DNA of 64,000 nucleotides from positions 1,364,001 to 1,428,000 of the forward strand of contig NC_081853.1 of the NCBI RefSeq assembly GCF_963259705.1, read 5' to 3'. How positions within the stretch are numbered: position 1 is the stretch's first letter; each line of letters starts with the position of its first letter. The translations under genes were made by a program, and so were the position numbers. Under the pieces are notes generated by a model. It searched no databases and was not told the origin of the DNA. It worked only from the letters and a program-made list of their open reading frames with translations. The stretch is from Myotis daubentonii. Its lineage: Eukaryota; Chordata; Mammalia; Chiroptera; Vespertilionidae. This document shows positions 46,383 to 57,954 of this stretch, piece by piece.

Positions 46383-47640
46383 TTTTTAAATGAAAGAAAC
46401 ATCAATGAATAGTTTCTTTGTTTTATTTCATTACTGTCTGAGTAGAGAATGCTAAACCTGTTGGAATGTGGTTTATTATAGTAAGACATATTTGAGTGTA
46501 CCAAGGAAAGGTAAATGACCTGCACTGTAGTCCCACTTCTATCTCTGTTTTAATTTGGGATGCGAGGTCACTTACTTGAGTACAAGAAAATTTCATTTCC
46601 TCTTTCTAAAGCAGAGATAACTTTGTTCACCTCTTTATAAGGTATAATGCCATGTAATTTATTTCTAGGAAGTTTAAGGAAATGCTACATTGTGTAAACT
46701 CTTTGAGAACAATTATAAGATGCTGGAAAGACCTCTGCCCTTGAAAAAATATAAAATGCTTTCAAGATTTCTTAAGGGAACAAAATTGGGATTTACTTAG
46801 GAGCAAACAATGTTGATGAACTTTTTCCTTAAAAAACCTGTGACACTTTTCTGCTGAATTATGATCTCTCTGTATTCTTTCCCTAATTACATTCCCTGAT
46901 CATCTTGAGGTAGTAAGAATGGAATTAGTTTTTACTACAGCAGAAAATAGAGTGAATGGATAGGCCTCAGCTGTTTGGCTGAGAGCTAGTTGTCAGTCTG
47001 TCTGGGGCTTGCCTGCCTAAAGCTACTGGTGAGTGAACATAGAAGCCATGCAGGCTAAGTGCAGATCATACGTTCGGATTGAAAGTGTTATTTGAAGCCA
47101 GGGAATCTGATTTCTTAGTTGCTGCTGCTGTTGAGGGAAGACCTTTGGAAGGGATGTGCTAGGAGGCTGCGAAGATGCAGGAATGCCAGTGTGAGCCGCA
47201 GCAAGTCCCCGTTAAGTCCAAAGTTCTCGAATCTATTAAAATGTTCACTAAATAAGTAATTTTGGTTGATTTAAGAAAAGGGTTATTGTGAAATATCAAC
47301 ATGGAGCAGATTATTTTTGTAGATCACGCAGGGAGAACAAAGGGTAAAATACTTAACTGCAGCAGTGTTTGACTATATTCTGCACAGTGAGAAAACCTGA
47401 AGTCATTTTCAAGGTCCACCATTTCTTGTTTCCAATTGGGTCAAGTTTTTAAACTTTCTAAATCTCCGTTCTGGCTAATGAAAAGAAAACAGGATTTTAC
47501 CAAGTTTCTTATCTACCTACTCCAGGACTTTTGTGAGGATCAAATGAGATGAGGCACGGGAAAATGATTCACAGACATTCGGTTAAAGTGTGAAATGTTT
47601 GCATCTGACTATAAAGCAGGTCATGTTCCTGGGCTGAAGA
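46383..47640. other. SHQ1 intron 4, unassigned with a MIR remnant
   Basis: Unique intron. A diverged MIR-like segment is at about 47460-47620 ('tctggctaatgaaaag', 'gtgaggatcaaatgagatga'). No exon seen. Confidence 0.45.
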
Positions 47641-47679
47641 AACAGCAAGGAGGGAGAGGAAGCCGGGCGTTGCTATGTT

Positions 47680-47983
47680 ACATCATTACCTGGCACCCAC
47701 AGCAACTGTTTCCTGGCCGGGCTGGGCTGTGGGCCACATTTTGCATCATGGGGTCCCTGCAGCATTAGCTGCAATTTGCTGGGGGGGTCACTCTGGGGTG
47801 GTGGCAGGGCCTGTGTCCCACTTGGGGGAAGCCAAGTGTTGCTTTGTGGGAGCCAGGTCTGCAGTGCCAGTGCACGTCACAGTAGCTCCTGCGTTGAACG
47901 TCTTCCCCCTGTTGGTCAGTGTGCATCATAGCAACCAGTCGGATGGTCAGACACTTAGCATATTAGCCTTTTATATATATAGA
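47680..47983 (-). mobile_element. Helitron, 5' part (3' end missing)
   Basis: Minus-strand 5' end TCTATATATATAAAAGG ends at 47983, with the bat subterminal 'gtcagtgtgcatcatagcaa'. No hairpin found at its other side. Confidence 0.7.
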
Positions 47984-48300
47984 CTAGAGGCCTGGTGCAC
48001 GGAATTTGTGCACTTGGGGGGGGGAGTTTCTCAGCTTGGCCTGCGCCCTTTCACAGTCTGGGAGCCCTCGGGGGATGTCCGACTGAAGGCTTAGGCACAG
48101 GGAGTGTGCCAGAACCATCAGTTGGACATCCATAGCGCTGCCACGGACGTGGGAAAGGCTCCCACCACTACTGCTGCACTCGCCACCCGCAATCCTGGCT
48201 TCTGGCTGAGCGGTGCTCCCCTAGTGGTCAGTGCGCATCATAGCAACTGTTTTTTCCCGATGTTTGGTCAATTTGCTTATTAACATTTTATTATATAGGA
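47984..48300 (-). mobile_element. Helitron, 317 bp, in array
   Basis: CTAG 47984-47987 directly after the previous element's terminal A; 5' TCCTATATAATAAAATG ends 48300, directly followed by the next CTAG. Confidence 0.87.
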
Positions 48301-48458
48301 CTAGAGGCCCGATGCACGAAATTCGTGCAAGAGTAGACCTTTCTTCCCTCAGCTGCCTGCACCAGCTTCCCTCTGGCACCCAAGACCCAGGCTTCCTTCC
48401 AGCCGCCAGCAGGCACCTGGGACCGGGGCTTCCCTCACAGCCCCAGCTTTGTCTAGAA

Positions 48459-48681
48459 CAGTGGTTCTCAACCTTCCTAATGTCGCGACCCTTTAATACA
48501 GTTCCTCATGTTGTGGTGACCCCCAATTTCATTGTTACAAATTGAACATAATTAAAGCATAGTGATTAATCACAAAAACAATATGTAATTATGTATGTGT
48601 TTTCCGATGGTCTTAGGAGACCCCTATGAAAGGGTCGTTCGACCCCCAAAGGGGTTGCGACCCACAGGTTGAGAACCGCTG
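48459..48681 (-). mobile_element. SPIN-like hAT, 223 bp
   Basis: Inverse orientation to the 40761 copy. Flanked by GTCTAGAA (48451-48458) and GGCTAGAA (48682-48689), a 7/8 match. Confidence 0.82.
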
Positions 48682-48735
48682 GGCTAGAAGGACATCCAGA
48701 AGGGTGTCCAGTCTAATTAGCATATTATGCTTTTA

Positions 48736-49911
48736 CTAGGGGCCCGGTGCACGAAATTCGTGCACTGGGTGTGTGTGTGGGGGGGGAGTATCCCTCAGCC
48801 CAGCCTGCCCCCTCTCACATACTGGGAGCCCTCAGGCATTGACCCCCATCACCCTCCAATTGCAGGATCGGCCCCTTGCCCAGGCCTGACGCTCCTGAGG
48901 CAGGGGACCCTCATTTCCCCCCATCACTGGTTCTGCCCCCAGCCCAGGCCTGATGCCTCGGCGAGAGGCATAGACCCCCATCACCCTCTGATCACCTGAT
49001 CGGCCCCTTGCCCAGGCCTGACGCCTCCACCAGAGGTGTCAGGCTTGGACAGGGGACCCCCATCTCCCCCCGATCACTGGCTCTGGCCCCCGCCCAGGCC
49101 TGAGGCCTCTGGCCCAGGAATCATGCCTGGGCAGGGGACCCCCATCTCCCTCTGATCGCTTGCTCCACCCCCTGCCCAAGCCTGATGCCTCTGACCCAGG
49201 CTTCAGGCCTGGGCAAGGGGATCATCATATCCCCCCAATCCCCAGCTCAGCCCTCCGCCCAGGCCTGATGCCTCGGCCAGAGGAGTTGACCCTCATCACC
49301 CTCCGATCACCAATCACCGGATCGGCCCCTTGACCAGGCCTGAGGCCTCCGGCAGAGGTGTCAGGCCTGGGCAGGGGACCCCCAGCTCCCCGCGGTTGCA
49401 GGCTCCGCCCCTGCCCAGGCCTATCGCCTCTGGCTGAGGCGTCCGGCTCGGGCAGCGGGGACCTGCAGCTGCAGCGGCCCTGCGATCGTGGGCTCCGCTT
49501 TAGGCCCAGGCAAGGGACCCCTAGCTCCCGGGACTGCCAGCTTCGACCGTGTCCAGCTCCCATCGCTGGCTCCACCCCTACTTCCTGCTGTCACTGGCCA
49601 GGGCGGCAAAGGCGCCTGATTCTCTGATCATGGCTGGGGGGCAGGGCAAAGGCGGCCCCAGGGCCGCCTTTGCCCTGCCCCCCAGCTCTTAGCTCCCCCC
49701 TGGGTTTCCGATCACTGTCAGTGGCAGGGGGCTTCTTCCTGCTTTCCCTTTCGCCTCCCTGCATTGTGCCTACATATGCAAATTAACCGCCATCTTGTTG
49801 GCAGTTAACTGCCAATCTTAGTTGGCAGTTAATTTGCATATAGCCCTGATTAGCCAATGAAAAGGGTATCGTCGTACGCCAATTACCATTTTTCTCTTTT
49901 ATTAGTGTTGA
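48736..49911 (-). mobile_element. Long-form Helitron, 1176 bp, with 26-bp palindrome
   Basis: CTAG 48736-48739 after A; 5' TCAACACTAATAAAAG ends at 49911 before T. Same family as 41947-43154. Contains a perfect inverted repeat, 49633-49658 with 49661-49686. Confidence 0.88.
49633..49686. repeat. Perfect 26-bp-stem GC-rich palindrome
   Basis: Every base pairs across a 2-nt centre (49659-49660); the core is GGGCAAAGGCGGCCC with its complement. It would form a very stable hairpin as single-stranded DNA. Confidence 0.93.
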
Positions 49912-50260
49912 TTATTATAGATGTTTTTAATAAAACTTTCAGATCTCTAATAGTAAATGGGGAATTATGGAGAATTAAATGTTCTGCCAGCTTACAAGGC
50001 TTTGTTGCATTCTGTTTTTTTAAGCTTATATAGCCTTAACATATCTTTAAAAGTTTGTTGTAAGAATTAAATCAGATAATTTTTGCTTGGCAAGTAGTAG
50101 GTGTTTAACAAACATTTGCTGGATTTGAATCAAAATGTCACAGGTAGTATCATGGCTTACCGATCAATTAAATTCTTCCTGTGTTTTGACAATTTGTATA
50201 AAATTAGACTTGCCAGTGCTAAAATAAGAGATAGCAATTATTTTTTCTTGGTGTCCTTAG

Positions 50261-50373
50261 GATGAATTCAGTGACGTCATTGATATTAAGGATCCAGATT
50301 TTACTCCTGCAGCTGAACGCAGGCAGAAACGCCTGGCTGCTGAGCTGGCCAAATTTGATCCTGATCATTATCT
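50261..50373 (+). CDS. SHQ1: SHQ1 coding exon 5
   Basis: 113 nt after acceptor 'tccttag'. Encodes [20 protein letters not shown], then [17 protein letters not shown], the start of the conserved SHQ1 domain that grips dyskerin. Phase 0 entry, phase 2 exit; donor GTGAGT. The next exon is not in the window, so intron 5 exceeds 13.6 kb. Confidence 0.93.
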
Positions 50374-51020
50374 GTGAGTATTGAGTTTTTTGAGGATTAA
50401 ATAATTTGCTTGACATTTGTTTATAAATTTTGAGTGTCCTTTTAACTATGTTAGGTATGTGCTTTTTGGATTCTGGAAATTATTGAAGGCTTAAAGCCTT
50501 AATTGACATCTGAATTAACTTACCACTTTAAAAACCTTTGTGATGTTTGTAGAATGTTGCTTCTTAGTAGTTCATTCTAGCAGAGAGCTCTTCTAACATG
50601 CTTCTTTGAGATTTTTCTCTTCAGGCTTAAAAATAGAACACTGAATCCGAACATAGTTACACTTTAAGTAGGCTTTTTGTTGTGATTAATGGTGTTGATG
50701 AATTTAAATCTACATTTACTGCATTTCATGGCTGATCCATGGTTTTCCTAACACTTTCATCCACTAGCACCAGTATCTAGTTTCAAATTAATAAATAATG
50801 ACTTTTTATAATTAATAGATAGGTAAATAATCACTTGAGGAGAGACTGTGATGTGTCCCATTTGTTATGATAGCAACACTTCTTCAAAGGAAGCAAGTGT
50901 TATCTGGCCTTTATGTAGCTGGGTTCTCCTACTCTAATTTGATTCAGCCCTCAATTATTATTCTTCCTAAGCTCTGGGCCAACAACTTCTGTTATATATG
51001 CAGCTATCATATTATTCTTA
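50374..51020. other. SHQ1 intron 5, proximal, unassigned
   Basis: AT-rich intron. No repeat or exon recognised. Confidence 0.5.
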
Positions 51021-51274
51021 TCTATATACTAGAGGCCTGGTGCATGAAACTTGACTGAATAGCGGAACGACCGATCGCTATGATGCACACTGACCACCAG
51101 GGGGCAAACACTTAATGCAGGAGCTGCCCCCAGCCTGCAGGCCCCAACCCAGCCAAGGCGGGTGCCAGCGGGGGCTCCCCAATTGCCCTGCTGGTCACCC
51201 CACAGATTGACCCTGATCACTGGCCAGACCTAGCGATCCTACCTGTTCACGAGTTTCATGCACTGGGCCTCTAG
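51021..51274 (+). mobile_element. Helitron with 3' termini at both sides
   Basis: Ends at CTAG 51271-51274 with hairpin. Its left side begins TCTATATA and then carries an inverted 3' end ('ctagaggcctggtgcatgaa', 51029-51048) before normal 5' subterminal sequence. Product of rearrangement or nested insertion. Confidence 0.65.
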
Positions 51275-51543
51275 TAGGATATAAAACCTTAAGTGACTAT
51301 TCGACTGGTAGCTATGACACGCATTGACCACCAGGGACAGATGCTCCAACTGGCGGGTTAGCTTGCTGCCGGGGTCCAGCTGATCGGGACTGGGCGAAAC
51401 AGTCCAGACATGCCCTGAAGCCCTCCTGCAGTCCCTCGCCAGCTGGCCAACCTCCCGCGGTCCTTCCCCAGCCCCGATCGTGCACCAGTAGGGTCTCTCA
51501 GCCTGGCCTGCGCCCTCTCGCAATTCGGGATCTCTTGCAGGTA
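51275..51543 (+). mobile_element. Helitron fragment (3' end missing)
   Basis: Starts 'taggatataaaaccttaagtg', a diverged Helitron 5' end, with subterminal 'gcattgaccaccaggg'. No terminal hairpin before the next TC start. Confidence 0.6.
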
Positions 51544-51645
51544 TCTATATATATAAAAGCCTAAGTGACTGTTTGACTGTTTGACCGGTAGCTATGATGC
51601 GCACTGACCACCAGGGGGCAGATGCTCAGCGCACAGGCATGGAAA
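51544..51645 (+). mobile_element. Helitron 5' fragment
   Basis: TCTATATATATAAAAGCC start and 'gctatgatgcgcactgacca' subterminal motif, then switches to a short stretch resembling the L1 3'UTR (51640-51720). Confidence 0.65.
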
Positions 51646-51720
51646 CATGGAACAGATAGATGAATCTCTGAGGGAAAGCGGGAGGGGAGGGAGAGATTAA
51701 CCAAAGACCTTAAATGCATT

Positions 51721-52086
51721 CTAGAGGCCCGGTGCACGGATTCCTAAACCAGTGGGGTCCCTCAGCGTCGCCTGTGGGGATGGGGCCAAAACTGGCAGTC
51801 CAATGCCGCCTGCTGCTCCTGCTTATCCTGGCCCTGCTGCGTTTGCTGCCGCCACAAGTTGGTAGGCTTGCTGCCACTCTGCTGCGGTCTCTGGGCTGCA
51901 GCAGCCAGGTGTGAGCCCTGTGTCTGGCGCCCATTGTTCAGCTGAGCTTTGCTCCCTCTGTGGGAGTGCACAGATCACTAGGGGGCAGCTCCTGTGTTGA
52001 GCATCTGCTCCCTGGTGGTCAGTGTGCATCATAGTGACCAGTTGACTGGTCGTTCAGTTGCTTAAGCTTTTATATATATATATAGA
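51721..52086 (-). mobile_element. Helitron array member 1
   Basis: CTAG at 51721; 5' TCTATATATATATATAAAAG ends 52086; directly abuts the next. Confidence 0.85.
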
Positions 52087-52420
52087 CTAGAGGCCTGGTG
52101 CACGAAATTCATGCACGGGGTGGGGGGGCAGTCCCTCAGCCCAACTTGCACCCTCTCCAATCTGGGAGCCCTCTGGGGATGTCCTACTGGCAGCTTGGGC
52201 CCACTCCTCATGGTTCTCTGCTCTGTGCGGGGCCTGCCTGCTCCACACCATGGCGATGGGCAAGCAGGCCCTGCTGGGTGCTGCCTGCGGGCCATGCTTG
52301 GCTCCTAGGCTCACGTTGCTGGGGTGACGCTGCCAGCGTCCTGCCCTGGCCGCTATGGGCGCCGCCATCTTTGTCACGGAGTGACAGTTAATTTGCATAT
52401 TACTCTTTTATTAGATAGGA
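52087..52420 (-). mobile_element. Helitron array member 2
   Basis: CTAG 52087-52090 with hairpin 'ggtgcacgaaattcatgcac'; 5' TCCTATCTAATAAAAG ends 52420. Confidence 0.87.
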
Positions 52421-52819
52421 CTAGAGGCCCAGGGTCCCTTTGCCTGGCCTGGTGCACAGATTTGTGCACTGGTGGGGTCCCTCAGCCTGTCCTGTGGGGA
52501 TCAGGCTGAAACCAGCAGGTCGAGGGACCCCACTGGTGCACGATCAGGGCCGAGGAAGGGACGCAGGAGGTTGGCCAGCTGGAGAGGGACCATGGGAGGG
52601 CTCCAGGGCATGTCCGGCCCATCTCGCTCAGTTCTGATTGGCCAGACGCCAGGAGCAAGCTCACCTACCGGTCGTATCTTCTGCCTTCTGATGGTCAGTG
52701 CACATCATAGCGAGTGGTTAAGTGACCTTAGAATATCATTAGCATATTATGCTTTGATTGGTTGAACAGCCAACTGGTCGAATGGACACTTAAGCATATT
52801 AAGCTTCTATTATATAGGA
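52421..52819 (-). mobile_element. Helitron array member 3
   Basis: CTAG 52421-52424; the hairpin is displaced by about 22 bases ('cagggtccctttgcctggcc'). 5' TCCTATATAATAGAAGC ends 52819. Confidence 0.82.
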
Positions 52820-53023
52820 CTAGAGGCCCAGTGCACAAAAATTTGTGCACTCGGGGTGGGGGGGTCCCTCATCCCGGCCTGTGTCCTCTTGCAGTCTGGG
52901 ACCCCTCGGAGGATGTCCACCTGCTGGCTTTGGCCCGCTCCCTGGGTGGGGGGGATAGGGCCTAAGCTGGCACTCAGACATCCCTCTGGGTCAATTTGCA
53001 TATTACCCTTTTATTATATAGGA
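52820..53023 (-). mobile_element. Helitron array member 4
   Basis: CTAG 52820-52823; 5' TCCTATATAATAAAAGG ends 53023 before T53024. Confidence 0.87.
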
Positions 53024-54167
53024 TGTTGAATAATAGCGATGAGAATGGACATCCTTGTCTTGTTCCTGACCTTAAAGAAAAAGCTTTCATTGTTTCACCA
53101 TTGAGTATAATATGAGCTGAGGGTTTGTCATTAATGACCTTCATTATGTTGAGGTACTTTCCTTCTATACATACATTCTTTTATTGAGTGAACCATGAAT
53201 GGATGTTGTATCTTGTCTATTGCTTTTTCACTATCTGTTGATATGAGCATATGATTTTTATCCTTTATTTTGTTAATGTGTATTACATGGATCAGTTTGT
53301 GTATGCTGCAACATCCTGTGCCCCTGATAGTATTTTGTTTAGGACTTGTGCATCTGTGTTTATCAGAGATATTGGTCTTTAATTTTCTTTCTGTGTGTTA
53401 CCCTTGCCAGGCTTTATGTCCTAAAATGAATTTGTAAGTATTGCTGCTGCTTCAGCTTTTTGGAAGAGTTTGAGAAGAATAGTTATTAAATCTTCCAATG
53501 CCTGGTAGAATTCACTAGTAAAGCCATCTGCTCCTGGACTTTTGCTTCATGGGGGGTCTTTAATGGTTGTTTTAATTTTCTCTCTGTTGACTGGTCTATT
53601 TAGATTTCCCAGGTCTTCATGATTTAGTCTAGGAAGGTTATACGTTTCTACAAAGTTGTCCATTTCTTTAGGTTATTGAATTTGGCAGTGTTTAGCCTTT
53701 CATAGTATTGTATAGTCCTTTGTATTTCTGTGGTGTCTGTTGTAACTTTTCCTCTTTTATTTCTGATATTGTTTGAGTCCAGTGATTCTGATATTAGTGA
53801 GTCTAGCCAGAGGTTTGTCAATTTTATTCATCTTTAAGAACCAGCTCTTTGTTGCATTAATTTTTTTCAATTGTCTTTTTGTTTTCTATTTTAAATCCAT
53901 TCTAATTTTTAATATTTCCTTCCTTCTACTGATTTTGGGCCTTGTTTTTTCTTTTTATAGTTCTTCAAAGTGAAATGTTACATTGTTTATTTGAGATTTT
54001 TATTGTTTCTTAAGGAAGGCCTGTAATAATACAAACTTGCCTCTTATTACTGCTTTTGCTGTAACCTCCAAATTTTGCTATGTCTTACTGTTATTCTACA
54101 TTTCTGTATTTGTCTTTTGATCTTTTATTTCTTCTTTGACCCAGTCCCTGTTTAGTACCATGTGTTT

Positions 54168-54412
54168 TTCTTTAATCCTTACCCAAGAATATGCTTATTG
54201 ATTTTAGAGAGAAGGGGTGGAGAGGAAGAGGGAGAGAAAGAGAGATACATTGATGTGAGAGAGAACATTGATTGATTGCCTTCTGTATGTGCCCTAATCA
54301 GGGATTGAAACTGCAACCTAGGTATGTGCCCTGACTGGGAATTGAGCCCACGATCTTTCTGTATGTGGGACAATGCTCCATGCAATTGAGCCACACTGAC
54401 CAGGGCAGCAGC
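54168..54412 (-). mobile_element. Older tRNA-derived SINE (antisense)
   Basis: 'cttacccaagaatatgcttattg', a purine tract, and a tRNA-like end 'gagccacactgaccagggc'. Inserted in L1 ORF2. Confidence 0.72.
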
Positions 54413-56118
54413 ATGTTGTTTGATCTTCACCAATTTCTACTTTTTCCCCACTTCTTTCAATATATTTCTAATTTGAAAGCATTGTGGTTGGAGAATGTGT
54501 GTGATATGATTTCAGTCTTCTGAGGCTAGTTTTGTGTCCAACATATGCTCTATCCTCGAAAATGTTCTATGTGCATTAGAGGAGAATATATAATCTGGTT
54601 TTCTGGGATGAAAAGCTCTTCGGTTATCTCCAGTTCTAGTGTGTTATTTAATGTCAACATTTCCTTATTTATTTTGTTAGACTGATCTATCCATTGCTGT
54701 GAATGGGATATTTAAGTTCTCCACTATAATTGTTTTTGTCAGAATTTCCCTTTAGTTTTGTTAGTAGTTGCTTTATATATTTAGGTGTTTAATATGTATA
54801 TTGAAAAGTGGTGTCTTCTTGATTTATTATTCCTCCCTCTATAAAATGTTCATCTTTGTCTCTTCTTTCCTTTTTATCTTGAAATCTTTTTTTTAGATAT
54901 AAGTGTAGCTAGAGTCACTTTTTTTGGAGTATTGTTTTCCACCTCAAATCACTTTGAATCTTTGTTTGTCCTTGCAACTGACGTGTGTCTCCTGAAAGCA
55001 GCATGTAGATGGGTTTTGGGTTTTGATTCAACCCTCTACTCTGTGCCTTTTAATTGGTGAGTTAAGTTGTTTTGCATTTACGGTGACTATTGATATATAA
55101 GCATTTTCTATAGCCATTTTATTTTTTGTTTTCTGTCATCTGTCTTTATTCCATTTTTTCTTGTATTTCTGTCTTTTTATTTTTAGTTTGGTGTTACTCT
55201 ATGATTTTTATGTTATGTATCTCAGTTCTAGACTTTATTTCATGGTTATAATTAGGTTCATGTAAAAGAAAGTTTCATATATACACTGTCCTTTTCCTTT
55301 TGTGCATTTTATCTCCATTTCCCTGTGCAAATTCAGACCTTTACCTCCTTCCCTTTTATGTTTTAGTTGTCACAAATTATCCCTTTCTATGTTGTAAGTT
55401 CATTTCTCAATTGCAGGAGCTGTTGTCTTTTTAAATGTTTTTTACCTCTCTTAACCTTTATGTTATATTTAAGTCTATATTATCATGTTCTGAATAAGGG
55501 TTGCTATTTCCTATTTTTGTTTCTCTGTTAGTTATCTTACTCATAGTTTTGTATTCTCTTATCTTTTGTTTTAGGTAGAATGCCCTTCAGTGTTTCCTGT
55601 AATGCAGGTCTTCCGGTGGTAAATTCCCTCAGCTCCTGTGTGCCTGGAAAAGTCTTCATTTTTCCTTTATATTTAAAAGATATCTTTGCTGGATGTATTA
55701 TTCTTGGCTGGTGAATTTTTTTTTAACAATTTGAATATTTTATTCCAATCTTTTCTAGCTTGTAGGATTTCTAGTGAAAAAACAAAACAAAACCATGATG
55801 ATAATTTAGTGGGATTTCTAGTGTGGGTTACCATCTTTTATTTCCTGGATGCCTTGAGAGTTCTTTCTTTGACATTAATTTTTGGCAGTTTTAATACATT
55901 GTTCTTTGGAAGGCCTTTTGGATTGAGATAATTAGATATTCTGTTTGCTTCTTAGATTTGAGGTTCCAGTTTGTTCCATAGGTTTTTTAAGTTCTCATTG
56001 ATTATTTGTTTGAATAGGTGGTTTATTCCCTTCCCCGTTCTTATCCTTCTGTAATACACATTGTTCTTACATTGCTCTTTCTGATGGAGTCAAATAGTTC
56101 TCCTAGAGCTCTTCCTTA

Positions 56119-56218
56119 TTCCCTTCCCTTCCCTTCCCTTCTCTTCCCTTCTCTTCCCTTCTCTTCCCTTCTCTTCCCTTCTCTTCCCTTCTCTTCCCTT
56201 CTCTTCCCTTCTCTTCTC
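56119..56218. repeat. Polypyrimidine tandem repeat (CCCTTCTCTT)n
   Basis: About 100 bp of nearly pure C/T in 5- and 10-bp units. One strand all pyrimidine, with mirror symmetry. Confidence 0.92.
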
Positions 56219-56925
56219 AAGTCCCTCTCTTTTCCATATACATCATTTCTGGATTTTTATCTTTAGTATTTCTAATTCTTTCCTCCTTCAGGTCAGCTCT
56301 ATTTCCTCATCTTTTTTATTCTTCATTTCCAGAGTTTCTATTTTTTTTTTTTTTAAGTTTCACTATCTTTGATCAGGTACTCCTTTTATTCACTGATTTT
56401 ATTTCTGAGTTGATTAAACTGCCTTTTTGAGTTTTCTTAGATCGCAACTGATATTTTTTTTAGAACTCCAGTCTTGGGTTCTGTATTTTTAAAACAAAAT
56501 TATCCTTATTGTTGGAAGTATACAATGGGTCCGAGGCTACCTGTCACTACATGAGCCAAATTAAGTAAGGACAGAATTGAATCTATAGAATTATTTGGGT
56601 TGTATAGACATTTTAATGATGTTAATTCTACCAATTCATGAGCATGCTATATTCTTCCTCTGTCTCTTTTTTCAGTGTCCTATAGTTTTTTGAGTATAGG
56701 TCTTTACCTCTTTGGCTAAGTTTATTCCGAAGTATCTTATTTTTTTTGTTGCACTGGTAAATGGTATTTCTTTTAATCTCTCTTTCTGAGAATACATTAT
56801 TAGTGTATAAAAAAGCATTGGTTTCTGGGTGTTAATTTTGGATCCTGGTACATTGCCAAATTCATGTATTAAATCTAGTAGCGAAGGTGGAGTCTTTAGG
56901 GTTTTCCATATACAATATCATGTCA

Positions 56926-57525
56926 TCTATATATATATAAAAATCTAAGCGACCAGAACGATCCGTTGCTATGATGTGCGCTGACCATCGGGGAAGACAT
57001 TCAGTGCAGGTGCTGCCCCCAGCCCGCAGGCCCCGATAGCCAATGGGACCTGCCAACCAACTTCCTGGTTTTTCCCCCTGGCCGGCAGGCCCCAATTTCC
57101 TGATTGGGGCTGGGCCCTCGGGCTGGCACAGGGAACTGGGAATGGGTGGTGGTGGAAACGGCCCCTTTCTCAGGGGGGCCAAGGGCCAGCTCCTTCCTCG
57201 GGGCCAGTGGCCAACCTCCCAGGTCCCTCCCCCAATTCTCCCCCTGGCCGGCAGGCTCCAATCGGTTGGCCCCTCAACCTGGCTGGCAGGCCCCGATCAC
57301 CTGATTGGGGCCTGCTGGCCAACCTCCCAGTCCCTCACCCCCAGCCAGCAGGTCCCGATCGCCTGATTAGGGCCGGGCCCTAGACTGGGACGGGGAGCCG
57401 GGGGTGGATAGTGGCGGATGTAGGTGGCAAGGGAAGCGGGGGAGGCGGGGAACCTGATTGGCCCTGATCGCTGGCCAGGCCTAGGGACTCCACCCGTGCA
57501 TGAATTTCGTGCACCAGGACTCTAG
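56926..57525 (+). mobile_element. Helitron, 600 bp
   Basis: TCTATATATATATAAAAATC after A56925; hairpin and CTAG 57522-57525 before T57526. The L1 'gtca|tctgtaaataatgacag' is intact across the site. Confidence 0.9.
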
Positions 57526-57954
57526 TCTGTAAATAATGACAGTTTTACTTCTTTCTTTCCAATTTAGATGCCTTTCATTCTTTCTTGTAGTATGATTGCT
57601 GTGGCTAGGATTTCCCATATTACATTGACTTACTTCCTTTTCTGGTGATTCCTCCTTGTCTTTCATATGTAGGCTGTTTCTGTGTCTCCCTGTGATCGCT
57701 CCTCTCCAGGTGTCTGGTTATGTAGCTTTCTCTCTCCTGCATTGACTTAAACGCACAAGATACAACACAAGAAGATACAACACACTGGGCACTAAACACA
57801 AATGTATTCACAATACTAATAACCCCAAATAAAGGTGACCACCAGGGAAAAGAAAAGTAGGGGATAGAAAAGAGTGCAAAAATGATATTGAGAAAAGGAG
57901 AAAATGTAAGAGAGAAAAGAAAGAGAAGAAAAAAGAAGGGGAAAAATATGTATA

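Larger units (their letters stand above)
48301..49921 (-). mobile_element. Helitron split by a hAT and another Helitron
   Basis: 3' CTAG at 48301-48304; body to 48735; 5' end resumes at 49912-49921 (TCTATAATAA on minus) before T49922. The gap is a Helitron inserted at the A|T inside its 5' terminal region; a hAT sits at 48459-48681. Confidence 0.85.
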
